From Sorangium aterium (GTDB taxonomy: Bacteria > Myxococcota_A > Polyangia > Polyangiales > Polyangiaceae): a DNA stretch of 64,000 bases. A model generated the notes under the pieces. That model saw nothing but the letters and a program-made list of their open reading frames with translations. It searched no databases and was not told the origin of the DNA. Shown here piece by piece: positions 22,771 to 31,963 of this stretch. The translations under genes and the position numbers were made by a program. The stretch is from NCBI RefSeq assembly GCF_028368935.1, contig NZ_JAQNDK010000002.1, positions 1 through 64,000 on the forward strand. The letters run 5' to 3'. How positions within the stretch are numbered: the first letter of the stretch is position 1; each line of letters opens with the position of its first letter.

Positions 22771-25306
22771 GCTCGACGCCCGAGCCGACGCGCGCGGCGA
22801 GCGCATCGACCTCGACCTCACGCTGGTAGGAACGGCCGAGTCCGTGCCGCACGCGCGCGTGCTGCGGCGCCGCTCCTCGACCCCCAAGTCGGCGACCGAC
22901 GGGCTCGTCGTGCTCGACCTGGCCGATCTGTTCACCCAGGCCGGTGATCCTTGGCCGGAGGTGCGGCGGCAGCGCTACCTCGTGCTCAACACGCTCGCGG
23001 AGGGCGGCATGGTGCAGGCCGAGCTCGCCGCCTACGTGGGCGCGGGCGGCGCCGTGGAGCAGGTGGTGATCACCGCCTATGATCGCACGAGCGACGGAGT
23101 TCGTGTCGTCCGGATCGATCAGGTGAGCCGGGTGGTCACGACCGGCGGCGCCACGGAGATCTTTCAGCGCATCGGCGCCGCGCCCGAGACCTCGGCGGGC
23201 ACCTTCACGGCCTCGGGCGGTCAGGTCGTCTGGTCGGCGGGCGCCGTGACGCTCGCTGTGGACTATGACCGCCGGGAAGATCAAGAGACGGTCTCCACCG
23301 TCCTGGAGGAGGGGGGAGCGCGCGTCCGCTTCTCCACCCGCGCGGACGGCGAGGACATCCGCGTCACCGACTACCGAGCTTCGTTCAACCCCGACACCGG
23401 CGAGTGGACGCGAACCCTTCGCATCGCCGACGAGGAGCGCTCGTCCAAGGCCCCGCGCGGCGCGCTCGACCCTGGCCCGACGCGCTTCCCCTCGAGCGCC
23501 GCGCGAGGGCTGGAGCCGGGGACGACCTATTATTACGCCGCGTTCGCCGCGACGTCTGGGGCCTTCGCCGCGAAGCCGTTCGCGACGGCCGCGGCGACGG
23601 CCACGGCGAGCTACGGAGGCGGTGATCTCCTGTATCGCCTGCTCCCCGAGGCGCACCGCTTCTTCGACGAGCGCGAGGCCGCCCAGGCAGGCGCGGGGCA
23701 GCTCCGCCGCTTCCTCCGGATCTTCGGGGACGGCGTCGATCTCGCGCGGAGCACGGCCGAGGGGCTCCTCTCGCTCCACGACGTCATCACGGTGGACGCG
23801 GCGCACCTGCCTCGCCTGGCCGCGTGGATCGGCTGGGAGCCCGATCGGACGCTGGCCGAAGAGGTGCAGCGCACGGACATCCTCGCCGCGCCCGAGATCT
23901 TCGGCACGGTCGGGACGATCCCCAACCTCACGTCGCTGGTGAGCAGGGTCACGGGGTACGAGTGCGATGTCAAAGAGTTCGTGAACAACGTGTTCATGAC
24001 CAACGCGCCCGAGACCTCGCGCCATGTGCAGGTGTATCAAGCCATCAACACGGGAGCGGGCTTCGGGGCGCCGGGCCCTCAGGCCAACCTTTACCCACCA
24101 TCGAACGAGCCCGCGATCACCCAGGCCTGGCCGGACGCGTTCGACGGCGAGCCCTCGGCCGCGATCGGCCCGGGAGGTTCGGTGTGGCTCTTCTGGCACG
24201 CTCACCGAGCCGCCGCAGGCCGGCCGGGGCGCCGCCGCGTCTGGGCCCAGCGGCTCAAGGGCCTCGATCCCGCGCCGATCGACGTGCTCGGCGATCTGCC
24301 CGATGACCCGGGCTTCGTCGACGAGGGCCCGGCCGCGCTCTTCGACGGAGCCAGGATGTGGCTCTTCTGGTCCTCGAACCGCGGCAAGACAACCGATCTG
24401 TGGGCGCGTACGTTCACCGGCGATCTGGCGACGCGGAGCGCCGCCGTGCGCCTCACGAGCCACGCCGCGCCGGACGCGCGGCCCGCCGCGGCGCGCGACA
24501 CGAGCGGTCGTATCTGGGTGTTCTGGGAGTCCCGCCGCCGAGGCCCCACGGATATCTGGGCCATCAGCACGGCGGACGGGGTGACGTGGGACAAGCCGGT
24601 TCGCGTCACGTCCGGTGACGCGCGGGATCAGATGCCCGCGGCCGTGATCGATCCAGCCGGGGTCCTGCGCCTGTTCTGGAGCGCGGACAGGGGCGATCGC
24701 AGCGTGATCCTGCAGACGAAGCGGACCGGCGCGGGCTTCGGCGCGCCCGAGGAGGTCGTCTCGGCCGCCCCCGGCGTCCGCAACGAGGCGCCGGCCGCCG
24801 TGGTGTGGAACGGCAACGTGTGGCTCCTCTGGTGCTCGAACCAGGGTGGCAGATTCCGTATCTGGGCCAGGGTGCAGGCGGGCGGCACGGTGTGGGGGAC
24901 GTCGTTCCTGGCGATCGGCCGCCTCTCGAACGACAGGGACCCCGCGCCGGTCCTGGACGGCGCGGCGCTGTCGCTCTTCTTCTCGTCGCGGGAGGGCGGG
25001 GAGCGCTTCCAGTCGCGCACCGTCGATACGGCGTCTCCTGCGGGAAAGCTCGCCCTCAAGACCATGCACCGCCACGCCGACCGGATGCACTACACCTACG
25101 ACACGCGGCGCGCCAAGGAGAGCTTTTATGCGCGCGACGCTGTCGGGATCTACCTTCGCGCGTCGGGCGTGCCCGACGTCGAGCAGCGCCAGGCCGTCAC
25201 GCGCGCAGGGGCGTTCGTCGCGCCGTTCCGACCGCTCCAGATGAGGCTCGTGTGGATCCTGGAGCGCGCCGACGGATCGATCGAGGCCGTGCAATCGGAC
25301 GGTTGA
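22763..25306 (+). CDS. eCIS tail protein I (Afp12-like) fused to a beta-propeller
   Basis: 847 residues. Residues about 1-280 are beta-rich, with a fibronectin-III-like strand pair near 220-280 (GLEPGTTYYYAAFAATS). Residues about 285-420 (LLYRLLPEAHRFFDE, LRRFLRIFGDGVDLARSTAEGL, HVITVDAAHLPRLAAWIGWE-like, VSRVTGYECDVKEFVNNVF) match phage tail protein I / gpI, a wedge component. Residues about 450-750 contain six or so repeats of GxxWLFWxxxRG(R) (SVWLFWHAH, MWLFWSSNRG, IWVFWESRRRG, LRLFWSADRG, VWLLWCSNQGG, LSLFFSSREGG), a sialidase/BNR-like propeller with Asp-box-like blades. The remaining tail (LALKTMHRHADRMHYTYDTRR) is unknown. The propeller is absent from typical Afp12; I infer a glycan- or target-binding addition. 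Confidence 0.82.
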   Translation: MPELDARADARGERIDLDLTLVGTAESVPHARVLRRRSSTPKSATDGLVVLDLADLFTQAGDPWPEVRRQRYLVLNTLAEGGMVQAELAAYVGAGGAVEQVVITAYDRTSDGVRVVRIDQVSRVVTTGGATEIFQRIGAAPETSAGTFTASGGQVVWSAGAVTLAVDYDRREDQETVSTVLEEGGARVRFSTRADGEDIRVTDYRASFNPDTGEWTRTLRIADEERSSKAPRGALDPGPTRFPSSAARGLEPGTTYYYAAFAATSGAFAAKPFATAAATATASYGGGDLLYRLLPEAHRFFDEREAAQAGAGQLRRFLRIFGDGVDLARSTAEGLLSLHDVITVDAAHLPRLAAWIGWEPDRTLAEEVQRTDILAAPEIFGTVGTIPNLTSLVSRVTGYECDVKEFVNNVFMTNAPETSRHVQVYQAINTGAGFGAPGPQANLYPPSNEPAITQAWPDAFDGEPSAAIGPGGSVWLFWHAHRAAAGRPGRRRVWAQRLKGLDPAPIDVLGDLPDDPGFVDEGPAALFDGARMWLFWSSNRGKTTDLWARTFTGDLATRSAAVRLTSHAAPDARPAAARDTSGRIWVFWESRRRGPTDIWAISTADGVTWDKPVRVTSGDARDQMPAAVIDPAGVLRLFWSADRGDRSVILQTKRTGAGFGAPEEVVSAAPGVRNEAPAAVVWNGNVWLLWCSNQGGRFRIWARVQAGGTVWGTSFLAIGRLSNDRDPAPVLDGAALSLFFSSREGGERFQSRTVDTASPAGKLALKTMHRHADRMHYTYDTRRAKESFYARDAVGIYLRASGVPDVEQRQAVTRAGAFVAPFRPLQMRLVWILERADGSIEAVQSDG

Positions 25307-25339
25307 GCAGGACTGTCGTCGAAAACGAGGAATCAAGCC

Positions 25340-26935
25340 ATGGGTAACTTCTCCAAATCGCCGCTCGACGTGCTCAAGGACAACATCGACAACGGGTATG
25401 TCGGCCTCCACGTCGAGCAGGGCGTGCCCGTCCTCGATCGCGACCTGAACCTCCTCGGCGACCTCATCATGGCGCGCCTCCGGAGCGTCGTCGGCCGGTA
25501 CATCGGCGACGGCGTGCCGGACGCGGCGACGACGTTCAACATCGCCCCGGTGAGCCCCGCGGCGGCGGACGACTTCATGATCAGCGCAGGGGGAGCGGGC
25601 GTGTTCCTGGCGGGCGGCATGGAGATGTCCATCAGCGCCTCGATCCGCTACAAGGCCCAGCCCGGCGGCGTGCCCGCGCTGAGCACCTCGGGGCCCAGGA
25701 CGGACACCATTTATCTGGACACGTTCACCGACGAGGTGGGGGCCGATCCGGTGATCAAGCTCGACAACCCGGACGACGTGGGGATGCGGACCTCGGTCCG
25801 GCGCAAGCCCAACTGGGTCGTGCGCGTGGCCGAGGGGGTGGACGTGACCACCAGCCCGCCGGGCGCGCTGCCCGCGGCGCCGTTCGGGCACACCTATACA
25901 CCGCTCGCGCTCCTCGCGCGGCCCGCGGGCGGGGCCGCCATCACGGCCGCCATGCTCAAGGACCTCCGGCGAAAGAACATGTCGTTCGCGCTGCTCGAGC
26001 AGCGCATCCAGACGCTGGAGCGCCTCCTGGCACCCGTCATCACCAGCTTCACGCCGCAGACCGTGAGGCCCGCGCAGACGAGCCCGATCACCATCACCGG
26101 GCGCAATTTCCAGGTGGGCACCCCCCAGGTGCTGCTGGGAGACACCCAGGCCATCGTCGATCTGGCGGCCTCTACGGACACGAGCCTCGTCGTGAGGCCG
26201 CCGCTCGGCACCCGCCCTGGCACGTGGCCCCTCAAGGTGCGCAACGACGTCGGCGAGGTCACCGCGCTGCAGAACATCACGGTGCTCGCGTTGAGCGCAC
26301 CCTCCTTCGTGGCGGCCGGGACCCAGATCACGCCCAAGCAGCAGCGCGTCGGGAACGCCATCACCATCAACGGACTCAACCTCTCGCTCGTCAACAAGAT
26401 CACGTTCAACGCGGCGGCGCCGGTGGTCGCGCAGCCGACCGACATCCTCGGCCAGAACAACAGCCAGATCCAGGTCAGGATCCCCGACGCGGTCGTGCCC
26501 AACCTCACGGCCATCAACGTCACGCTCGCGATCGAGGGGGCCGTCCTCGCCGACGGATCGCCGGTGCCGCTCGCCACCACGGTGGACACGGTGCAGGTGC
26601 AGCCTGCGAGCGCGCCGTTCTTCAACGGCTTCACGGGCGCCGGCAGCCAGATCTCGCCGACCAGCCAGCGGATCAACAACAACGTGACGCTCAAAGGTCA
26701 AAACTTCGGGTCGGGCTCGCCCAAACCCACGGTCACGTTCAACGCGTCACCCACGCCGGTCTCGGCAGCACCCGGGGACATCACCGTCACCGCGCCCGAC
26801 GGGGCCGGTCAGCAGACCATCTCGGTCAGGGTGCCTGTGGGGCTCCCGACCGGCGCGGGCGTCACGGTCACGGTCACGGTCGCCGGCTGGTCGGCCACCT
26901 CCACCGAGGTGCTCACCGTCCTGCCGGCCGTTTGA
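25340..26935 (+). CDS. eCIS distal protein with IPT/TIG domains (fibre candidate)
   Basis: 531 residues. The N-terminal 220 residues (KSPLDVLKDNIDNGYVGLHVEQGVPVLDRDLNLLGDL, GVFLAGGMEMSISASIRYKAQPG, TIYLDTFTDEVGAD) resemble the attachment part of phage-tail-like proteins, and end in a short coiled coil (LLEQRIQTLERLL). Then three IPT/TIG Ig-like domains: PVITSFTPQTVRPAQTSPITITGRNF, ITPKQQRVGNAITINGLNL and ISPTSQRINNNVTLKGQNFGSG. Such domains are seen in surface adhesins. Placed after the gpI-like gene, where fibre genes lie in other eCIS, so it is probably a decoration or receptor-binding fibre. Function inferred from position and domains only. Confidence 0.75.
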   Translation: MGNFSKSPLDVLKDNIDNGYVGLHVEQGVPVLDRDLNLLGDLIMARLRSVVGRYIGDGVPDAATTFNIAPVSPAAADDFMISAGGAGVFLAGGMEMSISASIRYKAQPGGVPALSTSGPRTDTIYLDTFTDEVGADPVIKLDNPDDVGMRTSVRRKPNWVVRVAEGVDVTTSPPGALPAAPFGHTYTPLALLARPAGGAAITAAMLKDLRRKNMSFALLEQRIQTLERLLAPVITSFTPQTVRPAQTSPITITGRNFQVGTPQVLLGDTQAIVDLAASTDTSLVVRPPLGTRPGTWPLKVRNDVGEVTALQNITVLALSAPSFVAAGTQITPKQQRVGNAITINGLNLSLVNKITFNAAAPVVAQPTDILGQNNSQIQVRIPDAVVPNLTAINVTLAIEGAVLADGSPVPLATTVDTVQVQPASAPFFNGFTGAGSQISPTSQRINNNVTLKGQNFGSGSPKPTVTFNASPTPVSAAPGDITVTAPDGAGQQTISVRVPVGLPTGAGVTVTVTVAGWSATSTEVLTVLPAV

Positions 26936-26999
26936 CGGCCTGGCGTCGGGGCTTCGTCGATCACGATACTCATCTCGCCGATTATCCAAGGGAGGACTC

Positions 27000-29900
27000 A
27001 TGGCTCATCAAGTGTATCCGAACGCGACGCCGCTCGCCGTGGCGACCGGCGCCACGGCGACGCAAAGCTTCAGCGCTGTCGCGGACGCCGGCGTGGCGCC
27101 CAACAGCGGCTTCTCTGCCATGTTCGTTCACTTCGTCGTCATCGGCGGGGGCATGGTGGCCACGGTCGGGCTCAGCGTCGTCACCGCGGCGGGGACGGGA
27201 GCGACCACGACGCTCGTCCTCGATGGTGGTCTCCAGAGCGTGGTCACCGCGGGAGGGGCGGAGATCGCGAGCGTCGAGTACCTGTCCACGGGCGTCGCCA
27301 ACGTCTTTCGGATCGACTTCTACCCTTCGGGCGCGACCAACGACCTCCCTGGGACCACCTGGAACCTCACCTTCACGCGGGCCGGGGCCGCGGGGCCGCC
27401 CACTCAGAGGTACACGTGGGTCGTGGCCGACAGCGCGAGCGAGTCGCAGCAACCGTGGATCCATGCGCCGGACGCTCCGGTGGACGTGGGCACGGCGCTC
27501 ATGAAGGACCTCCTCACCGGGCAGTCGTACGACGTCTCGGCCACCGTCGACAACTGGGGGACGAAGGAGCTCACGGTCAGCACGCTGGTCATGACGACGC
27601 AGGGGGATTACACGCTCAAGACCAAGACGAGCCCCATCGCGCCCGGCGCCTCGGGCGTCTTCACCTTCACGTTCAAGTCGCCGCCCGAGGCCGGCGCGCA
27701 CCCCGGCGCCTTCACCCTCGCGCACGACGATCCCACGCCCGGCCACGACGCGGTGGTCGATTTCACGGCGAGCACCGGATCCATCGAGGTGGTCCTGCTG
27801 CTCGACGCCTCGGGCAGCATGAGCTGGAGGCCGAACGGCACCACGGCGACGAACCCCGACCAGTCTCGCTGGTATCAGCTCGCGCAGGCGTCCGGGAACT
27901 TCCTTCATACGTTGTCCCACTTCGCGAGCACCCAGGGCCAGTTCGCGGTCGTGCTCTTCCCCAAGGTCACCGGCTCTCCTTTGGGGGTGCTCGTCCCCAG
28001 GACCAAGATCCCTGCCAACCCCAGCTCGGCGATCGCGGCCATCAACGGGGTGACGCCCTCGGGCGGAACGCCGATGGGCGAAGGCGTCGACCAGGCCGCC
28101 GGCTCTCCTGGCGTGCCCAACAGCTATGGGCTGTTCAGCGGCGCCGAGGTCGATGTCGCTCACAACCACCGCTGGCTGGTGCTCATGTCCGACGGGTATC
28201 ACAACCAGGGCAATGCCCCGTCGGAGCAGGCGAGTTACTACGTGGACGAGAAGAAGGTCCGCGCGATCACCGTGGCGTACGGCGATGAGGGCGAGGTCGA
28301 TCACGGCCGCCTCCAGCGCATCGCCCAGGCCGGCCAGGGCGCCGCCGCGGCTCCCGTCTTCCTCGACGCGGGGCCGAACGACCTCGGCACCGGGCTCATC
28401 GGCCAGTTCAACGTCGCGATCAAAGAGGGCCTGGCGCTCGGCTCCATCATCGACCCCGAGGGCGAGCTCACGAACGCCAAGCCGCAGTCGGTTCACCCGT
28501 TCGAGGTGACCGCGCACGACCGAAAGGTGTCCGTCACCGTCCATTGGCTCCGCCCGGACAAGCGCGTCGAGGTCGAGCTCATCTCCCCGCTCGGCGAGGT
28601 GATCACGGTCCAGGCGCAGCCGGACGGCGTGCGCAGGGTCCGGAGCGAGCTCTACATCTCGTATTTCCTCGACGAGGACGGCCTCCTCAACGCCAAAGAT
28701 CCGGCCAAGCCCCGTCATGGCACCTGGCGGATCGTGGTCCGCCGCGGCATGAGCGACGACAAGGTGCCCTTCCGGTATGCGTATCAAGTCCTCACCGACT
28801 CGGGGCTCGGCTTCGCGCTCACGACGACGCCCGGCGCGCATGTCACGGGCGATTCCATCGACGTCCGAGGAAGGCTCGCGATCGACGGGCTCCCCATCGA
28901 CGACGCGGCGGTGGTGGTGGTGCTCGAGTCGCCGGTCGACTCGATCCTCAACTGGATCGCGCGCAACCATGTTCCGGCCGACCTGATGAAGAAGGCGGCG
29001 TCGGAGATCCGGGAGCGGCGGGAGAAGGACTTCACGGCGATGTTCGTGAAGCTCTGGGCGCTCCGGGAAATGGGGCTCGTATTCAACGACGCCACGGTGA
29101 AGCAGAAGGTGCCGATGGTGTACGACCCGACCGACCAAGTGTACAGGGCGACCATCCCGGACACCAAGATCCAAGGCACCTACGCCGCGTACGCGATCGC
29201 CAGGGGCGACGACCCCGCGGGCAACCCGTACCGCCGCGAGCGGCGTTTGGAGGTGGGCGTCTCCCCCGTCCCCGATCGCGCGTCGTCGCCGATCGACTTC
29301 GATTACTCGATCGTCGACGGTGATATGAACGTGAATATCCGGTTCTGGCCTCAGGACCGCTTCGGCAACGTGATCCTGATCGATCCCTCGTTCGACGACC
29401 GGATCGTCGTCAAGGTGTGGGGCGGCAAGGTGGGCCAGGTCCAGATGCACCCCGACATCGACGGCAGCTACGTCGTACGGATCCAATACCCGATCAAGAG
29501 CCCGCCGCACGTGGACATCGAGGTGCTCGGCGTCTCGCTCCTTCACGGCTTCCAGCTCCTTGTCCTCAAGGACCTGGTCTTTGCCGAACAGGTGAGCAAG
29601 CTGCGCCTCGGCGGCGAGGCCGCCCCCGGCGCCAATCGCCACACCGACGGTGACGCGGTGCTCGGCGATCCCACGCCGAAGCCGCGGGATGTGTTCGTGT
29701 CGCTCGGCGCGTACGGCGAACTCGCGGTCGCGGCGCCCGCGATGGCGAACCCGGCCCGCGCGGTGACGGTGTTCGTCCAGCCCGAGGAGGTCCTGCAATC
29801 CTATCGCGTCGAGGTGTTGCCCGCGGCGGCACGCTCGCCGACCGATCTGTTCTCGGCGGTCAAGGCCGGTGTGCTCAAGGCCCTTCGCCAGAAGTGGATC

Positions 29901-30068
29901 CCGCTCGGCACCTCGCCCGGCGTCACGCGCACCTTCAGCCTCGTCCGGGTGGCGCCCAACGGGGTGAGCGCGGTCCGCGTCGTCGACACGAGCGGCAAGA
30001 CGCGGGGCCGCGATCGATTGCCCAGCGCGAGCCCGGGCGTGAGCCTCCGCGGCATCGGCTTCCGCTGA
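27000..30068 (+). CDS. eCIS-linked large protein with von Willebrand A domain
   Basis: 1022 residues, with GGGAGG before the ATG. Residues about 1-140 are Gly/Ala/Thr-rich beta structure; about 155-260 look like a CARDB-type beta-sandwich (GQSYDVSATVDNWGTKELTV). A VWA domain spans about 263-480 with an intact MIDAS: DASGS near 268-272, Thr in GGTPMGEG near 354 and LMSDG near 395. Beta domains fill the rest, including HWLRPDKRVEVELISPLGEV and a likely Ig-like domain near 600. No signal peptide. VWA domains bind proteins through the metal site. As last gene of the operon it may be a target-binding surface protein of the particle, or a MoxR/VWA-style assembly factor without the ATPase; the former seems likelier. 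Confidence 0.75.
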   Translation: MAHQVYPNATPLAVATGATATQSFSAVADAGVAPNSGFSAMFVHFVVIGGGMVATVGLSVVTAAGTGATTTLVLDGGLQSVVTAGGAEIASVEYLSTGVANVFRIDFYPSGATNDLPGTTWNLTFTRAGAAGPPTQRYTWVVADSASESQQPWIHAPDAPVDVGTALMKDLLTGQSYDVSATVDNWGTKELTVSTLVMTTQGDYTLKTKTSPIAPGASGVFTFTFKSPPEAGAHPGAFTLAHDDPTPGHDAVVDFTASTGSIEVVLLLDASGSMSWRPNGTTATNPDQSRWYQLAQASGNFLHTLSHFASTQGQFAVVLFPKVTGSPLGVLVPRTKIPANPSSAIAAINGVTPSGGTPMGEGVDQAAGSPGVPNSYGLFSGAEVDVAHNHRWLVLMSDGYHNQGNAPSEQASYYVDEKKVRAITVAYGDEGEVDHGRLQRIAQAGQGAAAAPVFLDAGPNDLGTGLIGQFNVAIKEGLALGSIIDPEGELTNAKPQSVHPFEVTAHDRKVSVTVHWLRPDKRVEVELISPLGEVITVQAQPDGVRRVRSELYISYFLDEDGLLNAKDPAKPRHGTWRIVVRRGMSDDKVPFRYAYQVLTDSGLGFALTTTPGAHVTGDSIDVRGRLAIDGLPIDDAAVVVVLESPVDSILNWIARNHVPADLMKKAASEIRERREKDFTAMFVKLWALREMGLVFNDATVKQKVPMVYDPTDQVYRATIPDTKIQGTYAAYAIARGDDPAGNPYRRERRLEVGVSPVPDRASSPIDFDYSIVDGDMNVNIRFWPQDRFGNVILIDPSFDDRIVVKVWGGKVGQVQMHPDIDGSYVVRIQYPIKSPPHVDIEVLGVSLLHGFQLLVLKDLVFAEQVSKLRLGGEAAPGANRHTDGDAVLGDPTPKPRDVFVSLGAYGELAVAAPAMANPARAVTVFVQPEEVLQSYRVEVLPAAARSPTDLFSAVKAGVLKALRQKWIPLGTSPGVTRTFSLVRVAPNGVSAVRVVDTSGKTRGRDRLPSASPGVSLRGIGFR

Positions 30069-30244
30069 CGTCGACTCTTCAACCCTCCCCCTTCCAGGAG
30101 TCGCACTTCCGTCGACCCGAAGGCGGTGAAGGCGGAGCTCAGGTGCCCGCGCCTCGGGCTGGACAGCCTGAAGGCGCCGAAGCGGCTCGGCTGATCCCTC
30201 GATTCATTCCCGGCGGGCGAGACGGCGGCGAGCCACCGCCGCCG

Positions 30245-30868
30245 TCACTTCTTCGTCAGCGCGTTGTAGCTGGTGATGAGGTTGCGATAGTCGGGGATGT
30301 GGTTCGAGAACAGCGTCGCCAATCCCTCGATGTCGTTGCGCCAATCGCGGTGCAGCTCGCAGGCGACGCCGAACCACGTCATGAGCTGCGCGCCGGCTTG
30401 GGACATGCGATCCCAGGCGGAGTGCCGGGTGATCTCGTTGAAGGTCCCGGACGCGTCCGTGACGACGAAGACCTGAAAACCCTCCTCGAGCGCGGACAGC
30501 GCGGGAAAGGCCACGCAGACTTCGGTCACGACGCCCGCGATGATGAGCTGCTGTTTGCCCGTGGCCTTGACGGCTTTGACGAAGTCCTCGTTGTCCCACG
30601 CGTTGATGTTGCCGGGGCGCGCGATGTACGGCGCGTCCGGGAACTGCTCTTTCAGCTCCGGCATGAGCGGGCCGTTGGGGCCGGACTCGAAGCTGGTCGT
30701 GAGGATCGTCGGCAGCTTGAAGTACTTCGCGAGATCGGAGAGCGCGAGCACGTTGTTCTTGAACGTGTCCGGCTGGATGTCGCGCACGAGCGACAAAAGT
30801 CCTGCCTGATGATCGACCAGCAACACGGCGGCGTTGTTCTTGTCGAGTCGAACGTACGGCTTGGTCAT
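30245..30868 (-). CDS. Isochorismatase-family hydrolase (YcaC-like)
   Basis: 207 residues. Conserved elements: AVLLVDHQAGL with Asp19, PTILTTSFESGPNGP, RPGNINAWDNEDFVKAVKATGK and IAGVVTEVCVAFPAL with Cys118. YcaC proteins have an Asp19/Lys84/Cys118 triad as I recall; residue 84 here is Arg, as in many of this subgroup. The substrate is unknown (members act on amides, including carbamoyl compounds). It lies 69 bp after the pirin gene in the same direction, so LysR, pirin and this hydrolase form one unit, a common trio in proteobacteria. Confidence 0.9.
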   Translation of the reverse strand: MTKPYVRLDKNNAAVLLVDHQAGLLSLVRDIQPDTFKNNVLALSDLAKYFKLPTILTTSFESGPNGPLMPELKEQFPDAPYIARPGNINAWDNEDFVKAVKATGKQQLIIAGVVTEVCVAFPALSALEEGFQVFVVTDASGTFNEITRHSAWDRMSQAGAQLMTWFGVACELHRDWRNDIEGLATLFSNHIPDYRNLITSYNALTKK

Positions 30869-30937
30869 GGGCTGTCTCCTCTTCTATCGTCGTGGGTGAT
30901 GCGTCTGTGTGGCTCGACGCCCGAGCATGCAAGTCGT

Positions 30938-31864
30938 TCAATCGTCCAGATGGCCGAACTTGCCGCTCGCGAAGTCGGCGAACGCCTGCTGGATCTCCTG
31001 CGCGCTGTTCATGACGAACGGGCCGTACTGGACGATGGGCTCGTCGATCGGCTCGCCGCTCAGGACGAGCAGGTGGGCCTCCGATTCGGCTTCGATGAAC
31101 AAGCGCTCGCCGGCGTTCTCGAACACCGCGAGGTCGTGCGCCGCGGCATGCGTTCCGTTGATCGCGATGTCGCCTTTCATGACGAGCAGGCCCAGGTTAT
31201 GGCGCGCCGGGAAGGTGAACTCGACCCTGCCTCGCGCGTTCAGGCGGACGTCGAAGACATCGATCTTCGTGAACGTCTGCGCGGGGCCCTTCGCGCCTTG
31301 GTATTCGCCTGCGATGACCCGCACGGAGCCCGCATTCTCGGGGAGAGTCACGATGCCCATCCGATCGCTGGTGATGCTTTGATACCGAGGCGGCGACATC
31401 TTGTGCGCCTTCGGCAGATTCACCCATAGCTGCGCCATCTGGAACGGGCCGCCGCGGCGCGCGTAGCTCTCTTCGTGAACCTCCTTGTGAAGGATTCCGG
31501 ACGCCGCCGTCATCCATTGCACGTCGCCCGGACCGATCACGCCGCCGCCGCCCGCGCTGTCGTGGTGCGCGACGCTCCCTTGCCAGGCGAGCGTGACCGT
31601 CTCGAAGCCTCGGTGGGGATGCACGCCGACGCCCCGCGGCCTCGCCGTCGGCGAGTACTCGTACGTCGGGTGATAATCCAGCAACAGAAACGGGTTCAGC
31701 TTTCGCGCAGCCTCCGGAATCGCCGAAAAGAACCCCGCGACCCGGAAGCCGTTGCCCACCCAGTGCAGGCCTGGAGCCCGGTAGATCCCCTCGATCTTTC
31801 GGAGCTCGGTCCGCGCTGCTCGGGTGGCGCTCGTCCGCGTCTGCATCGTATTCGTGGTGGTCAT
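30938..31864 (-). CDS. Pirin family protein
   Basis: 308 residues from the ATG at 31864, which has CAGGAGAACG before it; the longer frame to 31945 covers an untranslated-looking stretch. Metal-site residues are seen in GVGVHPHRGFET (two His) and ASGILHKEVHEE (His and Glu), with PGDVQWMTAASG typical of pirins. Bicupin pirins bind iron and some are quercetinases. The C-terminal cupin (VMKGDIAING) is intact. It is expected to be cytosolic and linked to stress or aromatic metabolism, under the LysR regulator upstream. Confidence 0.92.
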   Translation of the reverse strand: MTTTNTMQTRTSATRAARTELRKIEGIYRAPGLHWVGNGFRVAGFFSAIPEAARKLNPFLLLDYHPTYEYSPTARPRGVGVHPHRGFETVTLAWQGSVAHHDSAGGGGVIGPGDVQWMTAASGILHKEVHEESYARRGGPFQMAQLWVNLPKAHKMSPPRYQSITSDRMGIVTLPENAGSVRVIAGEYQGAKGPAQTFTKIDVFDVRLNARGRVEFTFPARHNLGLLVMKGDIAINGTHAAAHDLAVFENAGERLFIEAESEAHLLVLSGEPIDEPIVQYGPFVMNSAQEIQQAFADFASGKFGHLDD

Positions 31865-31933
31865 GGCTGCGTTCTCCTGACACGAGGAGGAATAGACATG
31901 CCGAGTTCGTAGAACAATACGCAACAGTTGGAA

Positions 31934-31961
31934 GGACTGTTCCATTTTTTTGGAACAGTCC
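31934..31961. promoter_or_regulatory. 11-bp perfect inverted repeat between LysR and pirin genes
   Basis: GGACTGTTCCA and its exact complement are separated by TTTTTT (arms 31934-31944 and 31951-31961). It starts three bases beyond the LysR stop (31964) and lies about 70 bp upstream of the pirin start. A related half-site lies in front of the LysR gene. As a terminator it would lack a U-run after the stem, so an operator for the LysR regulator or a pirin promoter element is more likely. Some terminator or processing role cannot be excluded. Confidence 0.6.
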
Positions 31962-31963
31962 TG

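Noticed and set aside
22745-26701. Long minus-strand frame of about 1300 codons
   Set aside because: Antisense to the gpI-propeller and IPT/TIG genes; Arg-rich, no domain pattern.
31934-31961. Reading the palindrome as a Rho-independent terminator of LysR
   Set aside because: T-run lies in the loop, not after the stem on the minus strand, so it does not fit.
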